The notes below the pieces were generated by a model. That model saw only the letters and a program-made list of their open reading frames with translations. It was not told where the DNA came from and did not search any database. Both the position numbers and the translations under genes were made by a program. Below are positions 53,917-60,985 of a stretch of 64,000 bases of DNA, piece after piece. The stretch spans positions 372,001 to 436,000 of the forward strand of contig NZ_NEVQ01000022.1 of the NCBI RefSeq assembly GCF_002261185.1. Direction: 5' to 3'. The stretch is from Bordetella genomosp. 4. Lineage in GTDB: Bacteria; Pseudomonadota; Gammaproteobacteria; Burkholderiales; Burkholderiaceae_B. How positions within the stretch are numbered: position 1 is the first letter of the stretch; each line of letters begins with the position of its first letter.

Positions 53917-54531
53917 ATGGACGCACAGACCGACCTCTTACACGCTGAAACCACTTGGTTTCATATTTTTCACTCGATGATCCAAACCGGTGACATCTCG
54001 CGCATGGGTCCGTATGCGGTCACCGTGTACCTCGTCATCAAAGCCCATACCAACTTCCAGTCTGGACGCGCCTTTCCTGCCATCGACACCATCATGACCG
54101 AGTCCGGCATCAGCCGTAGCCAAGTGCTTCGCGAGCTCCAGACTCTGCAACGTTTTGGGTACATCACCAAAACGCGTGTAGGGCGACGCAACGAGTACCG
54201 CTTACGCGAGAAGGTGTGCATCCGTGATGAGCGAGGCAAGCCCACTGCGGTCGCAACGTGGGACTACCTGCCGTCCACCGTCCAAGCGGCAACGGCTGAC
54301 CTGAAAAACGCCCTGGCGTCCGGAAACTACGAGGGCTCACGCATCGTTCACATCGAAAAGCTTCAGGTCAACGTCACGCATGCCAGCGGTAATGCCGTGA
54401 TCTTCAACGCGCAGGAGTTCGCGTGTTTGCCCGAAGAAATGCGGAAACTCCTGATGTCGTTGAGACAAAAAATCGAGGACGACGAAGCCCACGAACTTAT
54501 ACACATGCCTACCAGACACGTATCTGGCTGA
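53917..54531 (+). CDS. HTH_36-type protein, possible plasmid replication or control protein
   Basis: A 204-residue protein. Residues about 25-95 form a winged helix of HTH_36 type (PYAVTVYLVIKAHTNFQSGRAFPAIDTIMTESGISRSQVLRELQTLQRFGYI), as found in plasmid replication initiators and related regulators. The C-terminal half has no familiar motif. It follows a small DNA-binding protein by 10 bp and is followed by a repeat-rich non-coding stretch with a DnaA-box-like TTATTCACA at 54540, which would fit a replication module. Function inferred only from that arrangement. Confidence 0.6.
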   Translation: MDAQTDLLHAETTWFHIFHSMIQTGDISRMGPYAVTVYLVIKAHTNFQSGRAFPAIDTIMTESGISRSQVLRELQTLQRFGYITKTRVGRRNEYRLREKVCIRDERGKPTAVATWDYLPSTVQAATADLKNALASGNYEGSRIVHIEKLQVNVTHASGNAVIFNAQEFACLPEEMRKLLMSLRQKIEDDEAHELIHMPTRHVSG

Positions 54532-55189
54532 GACCTAAGTTATTCACACAGGTATCCGGTAGAAACCTTCTAGGTCCCAAATAGTGTCTCCCAGGCACTC
54601 TAACAAGATAGATATATGTATCTAACAATAGGACGAAAAATGCGACCTTGCTTGTGGGTAAACCCACGAAAGAGCGGGCAATCACCGCCCGCTCGCATCT
54701 TGTTGATCCAGTCCCTGATAGGTTTGGCTAATTGGTCAAAGGCCGATCGTTGGACGCCAAGAGGGAGTGGCAGGAAATCGGTGCAGCTCCGCCACGTTGT
54801 CAGACTACGACAAGGGCGCCCCTCAAGTGTCAACGTCACCGGGGTCGAGCGGGCCAAGCTCGCTGGTCCGCGACACCAAGACCCAAGCGACGCCTGGCTG
54901 ACGAATGTGCTGAAAGCTGCTCAGTATCGAGTGCCAACTAAATCGCTGGCGCTCATTGACACTTGAGGGGCGCTGATGGGCTTTTCCCTTGGCGTTCAAC
55001 TTGTTTTTCGAGTGTGTGGAAAGTGCAAGGAAAGTGTTGGTTTCGTGCGTTGGAAAGCGGTAGGAAAATCCGGTTTTATCACGACTCTGTAGCGATTTTT
55101 TCACGATTGCATAGCGATTCTGTCGATTGTGGAGCCACTACGGATCAAATACAGATCAATAGCGATGAATTCCAACTTGGATACATGCA
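54532..55189. other. Non-coding, repeat-rich stretch; possible plasmid origin
   Basis: No convincing gene is present in this 658-bp stretch. It holds a DnaA-box-like TTATTCACA (54540-54548), a palindrome TAGATATATGTATCTA (54609-54624), an 8-bp hairpin GAGCGGGC / GCCCGCTC (54672-54694) and a perfect 18-bp inverted repeat (54816-54833 with 54956-54973, core CCCCTCAAGTGTCAA). Four CGATT motifs start at 55093, 55104, 55115 and 55124, about one helical turn apart, beside an AT-rich patch. These are the usual ingredients of a replication origin, but function cannot be proved by reading. Confidence 0.45.
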
Positions 55190-55204
55190 AAAAACGCGGC
55201 TGTG

Positions 55205-55330
55205 GCGCGGGCAGGATAGGTGAAGTAGGCCCACCCGCGCGCGGGCGTTCCTTCTTCACTGTCCCTTATTCGCACCTGGCGGTGCTCAACGGGAATCCTG
55301 CTCTGCGAGGCGGGTCCGACTACCGTCGGT
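55205..55330 (+). other. oriT: IncP-type origin of transfer (oriT)
   Basis: The region matches, as far as I recall, the RP4/IncP oriT on the strand opposite to its usual drawing. The nic-region core CCTATCCTG followed by CCCG is read on the minus strand (nick expected between 55211 and 55212). The TraJ-binding inverted repeat CCCGCGCGCGGG is at 55234-55245, with the conserved spacer up to the traJ start. The relaxase gene traI and traK are absent in the window. The recognisable similarity seems to begin close to the nick site. Mobilisation by an IncP plasmid in trans is conceivable. Confidence 0.82.
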
Positions 55331-55351
55331 GTAACAGATGAGGGCAAGCGG

Positions 55352-55735
55352 ATGGCTGACGAAACCAAGCCAACCAGGAAGGGCAGCCCGCCTATCAAGG
55401 TGTACTGCCTTCCAGACGAACGAAGAGCGATTGAGGAAAAGGCGGCGGCCGCCGGCATGAGTCTGTCGGCCTACCTACTGGCCGTCGGCCAGGGCTACAA
55501 GATCACGGGCGTCGTGGACTATGAGCACGTCCGCGAGCTGGCCCGCATCAATGGCGATCTGGGCCGCTTGGGCGGCCTGCTGAAACTCTGGCTCACCGAC
55601 GACCTGCGTACGGCGCGGTTCGGTGATGCCACGATCCTCGCCGTGCTGACGAAGATTGAGGAAAAGCAGGACGAGCTTGGCAAGGTCATGATGGGTGTGG
55701 TGCGCCCAAGGGCCGAACTAGTTTTTAGCCGCTAA
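55352..55735 (+). CDS. traJ: IncP-type TraJ, oriT-binding relaxosome protein
   Basis: A 127-residue protein strongly resembling IncP TraJ. The ribbon-helix-helix-like region VYCLPDERRAIEEKAAAAGMSLSAYLLAVGQGYK (about 15-48) binds the oriT inverted repeat so that the TraI relaxase can load. The last residues (AELVFSR) differ from the normal IncP end, and the final codons lie inside a KorB operator. The IncP reading therefore seems to have been fused here to another IncP segment. traI, which normally overlaps the traJ end, is missing. Confidence 0.9.
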   Translation: MADETKPTRKGSPPIKVYCLPDERRAIEEKAAAAGMSLSAYLLAVGQGYKITGVVDYEHVRELARINGDLGRLGGLLKLWLTDDLRTARFGDATILAVLTKIEEKQDELGKVMMGVVRPRAELVFSR

Positions 55736-55736
55736 A
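55724..55736. promoter_or_regulatory. KorB operator (OB), perfect
   Basis: TTTAGCCGCTAAA is an exact match to the IncP KorB operator consensus TTTAGC(C/G)GCTAAA, here extended to a TTTTT/AAAAA flanked palindrome (55722-55739). It overlaps the traJ stop codon and lies just before trbJ. KorB is the partition/repressor protein of IncP plasmids; no korB gene is in the window. Confidence 0.85.
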
Positions 55737-55751
55737 AAAGGACGGCACATC

Positions 55752-56504
55752 ATGAGAAGAAACACCCGTGGCCTGCTATGTGCCACCATTATGAGCCTGA
55801 TAGCGTTGCCGGTGCATGCAGGCATCCCGGTTATCGATGGCACCAACCTGACCCAAACCACTGTCACTGCGATTCAGCAGGTTGCGCAGGTCCAGAAGCA
55901 AATCGAGCAATACCGAACGCAGTTGCAGCAGTACGAAAATATGCTGCAAAACACGGTCGCGCCGGCGGCCTACATTTGGGATCAGGCACAGTCCACCATC
56001 AACGGGCTAATGCAGTCCATTGACACCCTGAACAACCTCACCAATCAGGCCGGTAGCCTGGATGCCTACCTAGGCAAGTTCCAGGACGTTTCCTATTACA
56101 AGTCCTCGCCATGCTTCACCTCGGCCGGCTGCTCTGACACCGAACGCGCAGCGCTGGAGAAAACCCGCGTGCTGGCATCGCAGTCGCAAAAGGCCGCGAA
56201 CGATGCGCTGTTCAAGGGCATCAAGGATCAGCAAGAAAACCTCAAGTCGGACGCGCGCCAGCTCGAACGGTTGCAATCGAAAGCCCAGGGCGCGCAAGGG
56301 CAGATGGAAGCCATCGGCTACGCCAACCAGCTCGCCAGCCACCAGGCCAACCAGCTCCTGCAAATCCGTGGCCTGCTGCTCGCGCAGCAGAACGCCATTG
56401 CGGCCAAGAACGCTGCCGATCTGGACGAGAAAGCTCGTAAGGCTGCGGGTTCGACGGAGTTTCGCTCGGGTGATGTGCGGAAAAGCTCCGGGCAGAAATG
56501 GTGA
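55752..56504 (+). CDS. trbJ: Conjugative transfer protein TrbJ
   Basis: A 250-residue periplasmic protein of the VirB5-like group. A signal peptide (LLCATIMSLIALPVHA, cleavage near residue 23) precedes a long helical region (QQVAQVQKQIEQYRTQLQQYENMLQ...) typical of pilus-tip-associated TrbJ. It is the first gene of a trbJ-trbK-trbL run. trbA-trbI, which normally stand upstream in the IncP Tra2 operon, are missing and traJ occupies their place. The C-terminus (DVRKSSGQKW) is also found, nearly identical, at the end of TrbK, because of a 33-bp repeat. Confidence 0.92.
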   Translation: MRRNTRGLLCATIMSLIALPVHAGIPVIDGTNLTQTTVTAIQQVAQVQKQIEQYRTQLQQYENMLQNTVAPAAYIWDQAQSTINGLMQSIDTLNNLTNQAGSLDAYLGKFQDVSYYKSSPCFTSAGCSDTERAALEKTRVLASQSQKAANDALFKGIKDQQENLKSDARQLERLQSKAQGAQGQMEAIGYANQLASHQANQLLQIRGLLLAQQNAIAAKNAADLDEKARKAAGSTEFRSGDVRKSSGQKW

Positions 56505-56508
56505 GGAG
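56476..56508 (+). repeat. Direct repeat, copy 1 (end of trbJ)
   Basis: A 33-bp stretch covering the last codons and stop of trbJ plus the following ribosome-site sequence. It recurs at 56712-56744 with 31 of 33 bases identical. Because it spans stop codon and ribosome site, it gives both genes the same C-terminal residues and the same translation-coupling context. Confidence 0.9.
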
Positions 56509-56516
56509 GCGCCCCG

Positions 56517-56741
56517 ATGAACGTCAAAATCTATGTCGCGGTCATCGCCCTGGTCGTCGTCGTAGTTGGTGCAGGCGTCTCGATCTTCGGCGGCTCGAAA
56601 GCGCAAATGCCGGAGGTGAACGAGCAAAACTGCCAGAACGAAGTTATCAGCAAAATCCGCGACAGCGACACGCGGAAAGAGTTCTCGGGCAAGTGCTTCA
56701 AGCTCGGGACCGTCCGGAAAAGCTCCAGGCAGAAATGGTGA
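56517..56741 (+). CDS. trbK: TrbK-like small membrane protein (entry exclusion)
   Basis: A 74-residue protein between trbJ and trbL, the position of trbK, the IncP entry-exclusion gene. A hydrophobic N-terminus (about 5-25, VAVIALVVVVVGAGVSIFGG) is followed by an acidic, cysteine-containing short domain (EQNCQNEVISKIRDSDTRKEFSGKC). RP4 TrbK is a lipoprotein, but here no lipobox cysteine is visible at the signal end, so it would stay membrane-anchored or be processed differently. The last nine residues are shared with TrbJ through a direct repeat and may have been added by that duplication. Confidence 0.82.
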   Translation: MNVKIYVAVIALVVVVVGAGVSIFGGSKAQMPEVNEQNCQNEVISKIRDSDTRKEFSGKCFKLGTVRKSSRQKW

Positions 56742-56744
56742 GGA
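56712..56744 (+). repeat. Direct repeat, copy 2 (end of trbK)
   Basis: The second copy of the 33-bp repeat, spanning the last codons and stop of trbK and the ribosome site of trbL. It differs from copy 1 (56476-56508) at two positions. The spacing between copies is 236 bp, so recombination between them would delete exactly one trbK cistron in frame. Confidence 0.9.
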
Positions 56745-56751
56745 ACAGCCT

Positions 56752-58305
56752 ATGAAAACACTATTGACTAAACCAGGGCCGGCCGTCCTGGGAGCGGTGT
56801 TACTTCTGGCGCTGTTCTCGGCCGATGGCCATGCCGCCGTTGACAACTACGACATTCTGGATGGCATCGTTAAGGAGCTAAAGACCGTAACGGAAACAAT
56901 GTCCGGCAAGCTCATCGGCTTTGCCACGACGCTGTTCTGGTTGCTCGCGGTCATCAACATGGTCTGGACGTTCGGCATGATGGTGATGCGCAAGGCCGAC
57001 ATTGGCGAGTTCTTCGCTGAGCTGGCGCGCTTCATCATCACGCTCGGTTTTTTCTGGTGGCTGCTGTCGAACGCTGTAACCGGCATGAACATCGCCGGCA
57101 CGATCATCGAATCCATGCGCGACATGGCGGCCCAGGCAACCGGCCTAGGCCGCGAGCTGTCACCGTCCGGCATCGTCGATGTTGGATTCGATGTGCTTAA
57201 GAAGGTGATGAATGCTGATATGGGGCTTGCGGAAACTATTGTCGCCTTTGCTGTAGCGATCATCATTCTGCTGATCTTCGCGGCCGTCGGCATCAATATG
57301 GTGGTGGCCCTGGCGGAGTCCTGGTTTCTGCTCTACGGCGGCCTGTTCGTCCTGGGCTTCGGTGGTGCCCGGTGGACTACCGATATCGCCATTGGCTACT
57401 ACCGCCAGGTGCTCGGCGTCGGCTCCAAGCTGTTCGGCATGGCGGCGATCGTTGGCATTGGCGCTGCCTTTGTTAATACCTACGTCGCCCGGCTTACCGC
57501 AAATGTTCGCCTGACAGAACTCGCTGTGATGCTGGTCGCGGCTTACGTGTTCTACAAACTCTCGGACCGCATTCCGTCAATGATGGCTAGCCTCATCTCG
57601 GGCGGCGGACCTGGCGGCTTTGCAGGGAGTGGCGGGGCCGTAAGCGCGGGTGCCATCGCAGGGGCGGCCGCCAGCCTCGCGGGCGCTGCTGCCGGCGCTG
57701 CTATGACCGGTGGCGCCTCTCTGGCTGCGACCGCCGCCGGTGGTGCGCAGGCGCTCATGGCGGCCGCCTCGAAAGCGAACGATAACGTTTCTGCCGAAAC
57801 CGACATTCTGTCGAGCTTGATGGGCGGCGGCCGTGATAGCGCCGATGCCAGCAGCGCCGGCGACGCCGGTGGTGATGGTGGCGGCTCTGGTGGCGGTGAA
57901 ACGCCGCTGGCCTCGGCCGCAGGCCACAACAGCACCGGCTCACGCGGCGGCAGCTCGGGCGGCGGCTCCGGCGGTGGTCGTTCGTCTGGCGGCATCGGGG
58001 CCACGGCGGCCAAGGGCGGCCGGATCGCAGCCGATACGGTCGCCAACCTCGCCAAAGGCATCGGCTCGATGGCGTCGGCCAAGGTCGGCAGTATGGCTGA
58101 GGCGGCCAAGAACCGGATTTCAGAGACGACCGGCGGCAAGCTCGCCGCGACGATCAAGACGGCCAGCAGCAAAGAAAGCGCTGGTCCGCGCCAAGATGCA
58201 GCGCCGACATTCGACGGAAACAACCTGGCCGGCACGAACGACAACACGGCGACCGGGGTAGATGACGAGGTGGCCGCGTTTGTGAACCGACCGCAGCCGA
58301 CCTAA
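56752..58305 (+). CDS. trbL: Conjugative transfer protein TrbL
   Basis: A 517-residue polytopic inner-membrane protein of the VirB6 type. After a signal-like helix (VLGAVLLLALFSADGHAA), five or six hydrophobic spans occupy about residues 55-280 (FATTLFWLLAVINMVWTFGMMV, LLIFAAVGINMVVALAES, etc.). The C-terminal half is a low-complexity Gly/Ala/Ser-rich tail (GGGSGGGETPLA, SRGGSSGGGSGGGRSSGG) usual for TrbL. It normally forms part of the mating-channel base. The rest of the channel genes are not in view, so it is probably non-functional alone. Confidence 0.92.
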   Translation: MKTLLTKPGPAVLGAVLLLALFSADGHAAVDNYDILDGIVKELKTVTETMSGKLIGFATTLFWLLAVINMVWTFGMMVMRKADIGEFFAELARFIITLGFFWWLLSNAVTGMNIAGTIIESMRDMAAQATGLGRELSPSGIVDVGFDVLKKVMNADMGLAETIVAFAVAIIILLIFAAVGINMVVALAESWFLLYGGLFVLGFGGARWTTDIAIGYYRQVLGVGSKLFGMAAIVGIGAAFVNTYVARLTANVRLTELAVMLVAAYVFYKLSDRIPSMMASLISGGGPGGFAGSGGAVSAGAIAGAAASLAGAAAGAAMTGGASLAATAAGGAQALMAAASKANDNVSAETDILSSLMGGGRDSADASSAGDAGGDGGGSGGGETPLASAAGHNSTGSRGGSSGGGSGGGRSSGGIGATAAKGGRIAADTVANLAKGIGSMASAKVGSMAEAAKNRISETTGGKLAATIKTASSKESAGPRQDAAPTFDGNNLAGTNDNTATGVDDEVAAFVNRPQPT

Positions 58306-58370
58306 GCGCGCCGTCCGGCGCAGCAACGCCGGTCGACACTTCCACTCACCACCTGTGAGAGAGGTGAAAA

Positions 58371-58616
58371 ATGGCAACTATACATCCTAACGAATTTTCC
58401 CAGGCGGTTCAGCACGCGGCGACGGAATTGAACGCTATCGGCTGGCTGGGCCAGGACGCCGCGCGCGAGCTGGGGCCGCTGGCCGAGGCCACGGCCAACC
58501 TGTTCATGGTGCTGTTCTACCAGGCCGAAACGGGCCTTGCGACGCGCGGGGACTTTTCCCAGGCCAGAGCACAGATTCAGCACGTCCTGACCGCCCAACA
58601 CGTTCGTTTTCAATAA
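58371..58616 (+). CDS. Hypothetical small helical protein after trbL
   Basis: An 81-residue protein, probably all-helical (FSQAVQHAATELNAIGWLGQDAARELGPLAEA). No signal peptide or membrane segment and no recognised domain. A GAGAGAGGTG ribosome site precedes the ATG. It takes the place where trbM/trbN would follow in an intact IncP Tra2 region but does not resemble them. Confidence 0.62.
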   Translation: MATIHPNEFSQAVQHAATELNAIGWLGQDAARELGPLAEATANLFMVLFYQAETGLATRGDFSQARAQIQHVLTAQHVRFQ

Positions 58617-58623
58617 AGGCTTT

Positions 58624-58881
58624 ATGGACTTCTTCCCCCCTCAATCGTTTTCGGACTTCCTGCTTGTCATGGAGGTGCTGTTCCTGGTGTTCGTGCCGGG
58701 CCTCTATCTGCTCGGCCGCCTCATTTGGGCGCTTGGTTTCGGCCCCCAGCCTACTGCCCTCGCGGATAAGATGGAGCGCATCCGCGATGCGGTAGCGCCG
58801 AGGGTCGCCAGCAATCTGTTCGAAACCAGCAAAGAACTGGAAAGGCAAAGCCGCTGGCCTTTCAATCATCGCAGAAAGTAA
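58624..58881 (+). CDS. Hypothetical small membrane protein
   Basis: An 85-residue protein with one hydrophobic segment (about 12-38, LLVMEVLFLVFVPGLYLLGRLIWALG) and a basic C-terminal tail (WPFNHRRK). It begins 7 bp after the previous small gene with a plausible AAAGGC ribosome site, so the two are probably coupled. Not recognised. Confidence 0.6.
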   Translation: MDFFPPQSFSDFLLVMEVLFLVFVPGLYLLGRLIWALGFGPQPTALADKMERIRDAVAPRVASNLFETSKELERQSRWPFNHRRK

Positions 58882-58959
58882 TAGCCCCGCTCCAACGCAG
58901 GGCAGCTTTGTTCAAGGCCGGCGGCGCACGTGAAATCGCTGATGCAGACCAGGAACAAG

Positions 58960-58983
58960 AAGGGCGGCCAGTTTGCCGCCCTT
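58960..58983. terminator. Stem-loop between two convergent gene ends
   Basis: A perfect 9-bp stem, AAGGGCGGC / GCCGCCCTT, with a 6-nt loop, stands directly after the end of the XRE regulator gene (read on the minus strand) and about 80 bp after the small membrane protein gene. The minus-strand downstream sequence is only mildly T-rich, so this is a moderate terminator candidate. Confidence 0.55.
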
Positions 58984-58984
58984 G

Positions 58985-59443
58985 CTATTTCGGCCTATCC
59001 CGCTCACGGCCGCGGTCGGGGCCGGTGTCGATTTCAGGGTGCAGGTTGTCCGTGGTGATGTCGGCGACGAGCTGGGCGAGTTCATCATTAAGAATCTCGC
59101 TGACGCTCTTGGAGGACACCTGTCCCGCCAAGCCAGCATTAATCCGTTCGACCAACAAAGCCTTGAACTGCGCCCATGTTGGATCGTCATTGTGCAGGCC
59201 CGCAGCGATGGCCATGTTCAAAAGCGTATCCATCCCGAGTTCGTCGATCTTCCCGCGCATCAGGTCAAACATGTGAGATTCCGTCACGCCAAGACGGCGC
59301 GCGGCTTCGGCCGGCGTCCATCCATGATCGTGGATTTGTTTTTCCAGGGCCATCATCAGCGCCGAACGCAGTTTCATGTTTTCAGCCTCGGCAGGGCCGT
59401 CTTCGATGGCATCCCACACACTCGCAAAGGTCTCGTTGGTCAT
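58985..59443 (-). CDS. XRE-family HTH regulator (HigA-like)
   Basis: A 152-residue protein. The helix-turn-helix at about residues 42-75 (WTPAEAARRLGVTESHMFDLMRGKIDELG) is of the HTH_37/HigA type found in antitoxins and phage-type regulators. The C-terminal part (about 85-150) is acidic/charged and not recognised. A GAGGGAACG ribosome site precedes the ATG. No HigB/RelE toxin gene is beside it. It is divergent from the serine recombinase, with a KorB operator in between. Confidence 0.78.
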   Translation of the reverse strand: MTNETFASVWDAIEDGPAEAENMKLRSALMMALEKQIHDHGWTPAEAARRLGVTESHMFDLMRGKIDELGMDTLLNMAIAAGLHNDDPTWAQFKALLVERINAGLAGQVSSKSVSEILNDELAQLVADITTDNLHPEIDTGPDRGRERDRPK

Positions 59444-59559
59444 CGTTCCCTCTTCTCTATGTTGGTGCAGGTCCCTAAATTTATACGTCCCGCCACGTGG
59501 GCAGCGTGGGGGGCGAGAAAATTGTTCTTCCGTATTTTGGCGTTGAGTTCATGAGTAAA

Positions 59560-59572
59560 TTTAGCCGCTAAA
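59560..59572. promoter_or_regulatory. KorB operator (OB), second perfect copy
   Basis: A second exact TTTAGCCGCTAAA lies in the divergent gap between the XRE regulator and the recombinase gene, 117 bp before the XRE start and 135 bp before the recombinase start. With the copy at 55724 it marks this stretch as derived from an IncP plasmid backbone. Confidence 0.85.
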
Positions 59573-59706
59573 GACGGCAACGCTGAATTTGTCGTGGAAG
59601 CTCATTAGAGTTGCGGTTTTGCGCTAGGCGCATATAAATCGGAATTTCAAGATTGAGCCGTGTCGGTTACGATGGAGCGCGTTAGCCTATACCCAAAGGA
59701 GCCAAC

Positions 59707-60558
59707 ATGAGCACAAAGAAGGACCGGCGCGTCGGTTCGATGTTGGCCGGGATCGCAAGCGAGGCGGGCGGTCTGACCGATGAAGAACACGCGCTGTTTG
59801 AGCGTGCACGCGTCAAGTCCCCGGCCCGTGCAGCGAGCTTTGACGACGCCTCTGCCCTCAAGGTCGCCCGCGTATATTTGCGCGTCAGCACCGACGCGCA
59901 GGACCTGGAACGCCAGGAAAGCATCATCGAGGGCGCGCGGGCGGCCGGTTACTACGTCGCCGGCGTCTACCGCGAGAAGGCATCCGGCGCACGGCCCGAC
60001 CGGCCCGAGCTGCTGCGCATGGTCGCGGACCTACAGCCCGGCGAGGTGGTCATTGCGGAGAAGATCGACCGCATCAGCCGCTTGCCGCTTGCCAAGGCCG
60101 AAAGCCTGGTTGCCGCGATCCGGGCCAAGGGCGCGCGCCTGGCCGTCCCTGGCGTTGTAGACCTGTCGGAGCTGGCCGCCGAAGCCCAGGGTGTCGCTAA
60201 GATCGTGCTGGAATCGGTCCAGGACATGCTTTTGAAGCTGGCCCTACAGATGGCCCGCGACGACTACGAGGACCGCCGCGAGCGGCAGCGCCAGGGTATC
60301 GAGCTGGCGAAGGATGCAGGCAAATACCGGGGCCGGCGGGCCGATCCGAAGCGCCGCGCCCAGGTCATCGCCTTGCGCCGATCCGGTCACAGCATCACCA
60401 GGACGGCCGAGTTGGCCGGCTACAGCCCGGCCCAGGTCAAACGGATATGGGCCGAGGTCAGCCAGGCCGAGGCGGTGCACATGGGGGCTTTCCGCGAGGA
60501 TGCGTTAACCGAGGCTGACGCGATGGTGGCTGCCGACCGGGAGGGTACGAAGGTATGA
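59707..60558 (+). CDS. Serine recombinase (resolvase family) with N-terminal extension
   Basis: A 283-residue recombinase. About 55 residues of extension precede the catalytic domain, whose motif VARVYLRVSTDAQDLERQ contains the nucleophilic serine (about residue 62). Conserved arginines appear in EKIDRISRLP and further on, and a helix-turn-helix lies near residue 225 (SITRTAELAGYSPAQVKRI). It may resolve plasmid dimers or cointegrates. The gene overlaps the next one by 4 bp (ATGA). An AAGGAGCC ribosome site precedes the ATG. The family call is firm; the exact plasmid role is not. Confidence 0.88.
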   Translation: MSTKKDRRVGSMLAGIASEAGGLTDEEHALFERARVKSPARAASFDDASALKVARVYLRVSTDAQDLERQESIIEGARAAGYYVAGVYREKASGARPDRPELLRMVADLQPGEVVIAEKIDRISRLPLAKAESLVAAIRAKGARLAVPGVVDLSELAAEAQGVAKIVLESVQDMLLKLALQMARDDYEDRRERQRQGIELAKDAGKYRGRRADPKRRAQVIALRRSGHSITRTAELAGYSPAQVKRIWAEVSQAEAVHMGAFREDALTEADAMVAADREGTKV

Positions 60559-60824
60559 GAAACAGGCACTTTCCCCTGCCTCCGCTTCCGCCGGAGCTGC
60601 AAGCCGCACATGATGAGATGGACGCCAAGGGCGATTATTTTGCCTATGCCGTGTGCCGCACACATGACGGCCAGGCGTGGGAAGTGACGACCAAGCAGGG
60701 CTGCATGTATCGCCTGCTCGATGGCTGCTATCTCGATCACGACGAAGCGGCCGCTGCCGGCGTGGCCTGGCTGCTGGAAAAGATCGACCGCGAACCGATC
60801 GGCGATGAGGAGGCCTACCGGTGA
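60555..60824 (+). CDS. Hypothetical small protein coupled to the recombinase
   Basis: An 89-residue soluble protein (LPPLPPELQAAHDEMDAKGDYF then VTTKQGCMYRLLDGCYLDHDEAAAAGVAWLLEK). The start overlaps the recombinase stop by 4 bp, so the two are translated together. No domain recognised; it may assist the recombinase or be plasmid backbone cargo. Confidence 0.68.
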   Translation: MRNRHFPLPPLPPELQAAHDEMDAKGDYFAYAVCRTHDGQAWEVTTKQGCMYRLLDGCYLDHDEAAAAGVAWLLEKIDREPIGDEEAYR

Positions 60825-60985
60825 CTATGGGAAAAGGCAGCGGACATTTATGCCAGATCAAGACCGGGTCTCTGTTCATAAAACGGTGGTTTGCTGGACA
60901 AGTCAAAGTAGCGCGCTTTGTGTTCGTGAAAGCCGTCTATGAATGTTAATATCGGCGTCAAGTTTTCAATGTCCTGGATGCGTCC

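Noticed and set aside
54616..54966. Open frame of 116 codons in the repeat-rich stretch
   Set aside because: Odd composition with no domain, it crosses an inverted repeat and a hairpin, and no good ribosome site precedes it; probably not a gene.
60825..60985. Clear res site before tnpR
   Set aside because: The spacer is the right place, but no convincing set of three inverted-repeat subsites could be read by eye.
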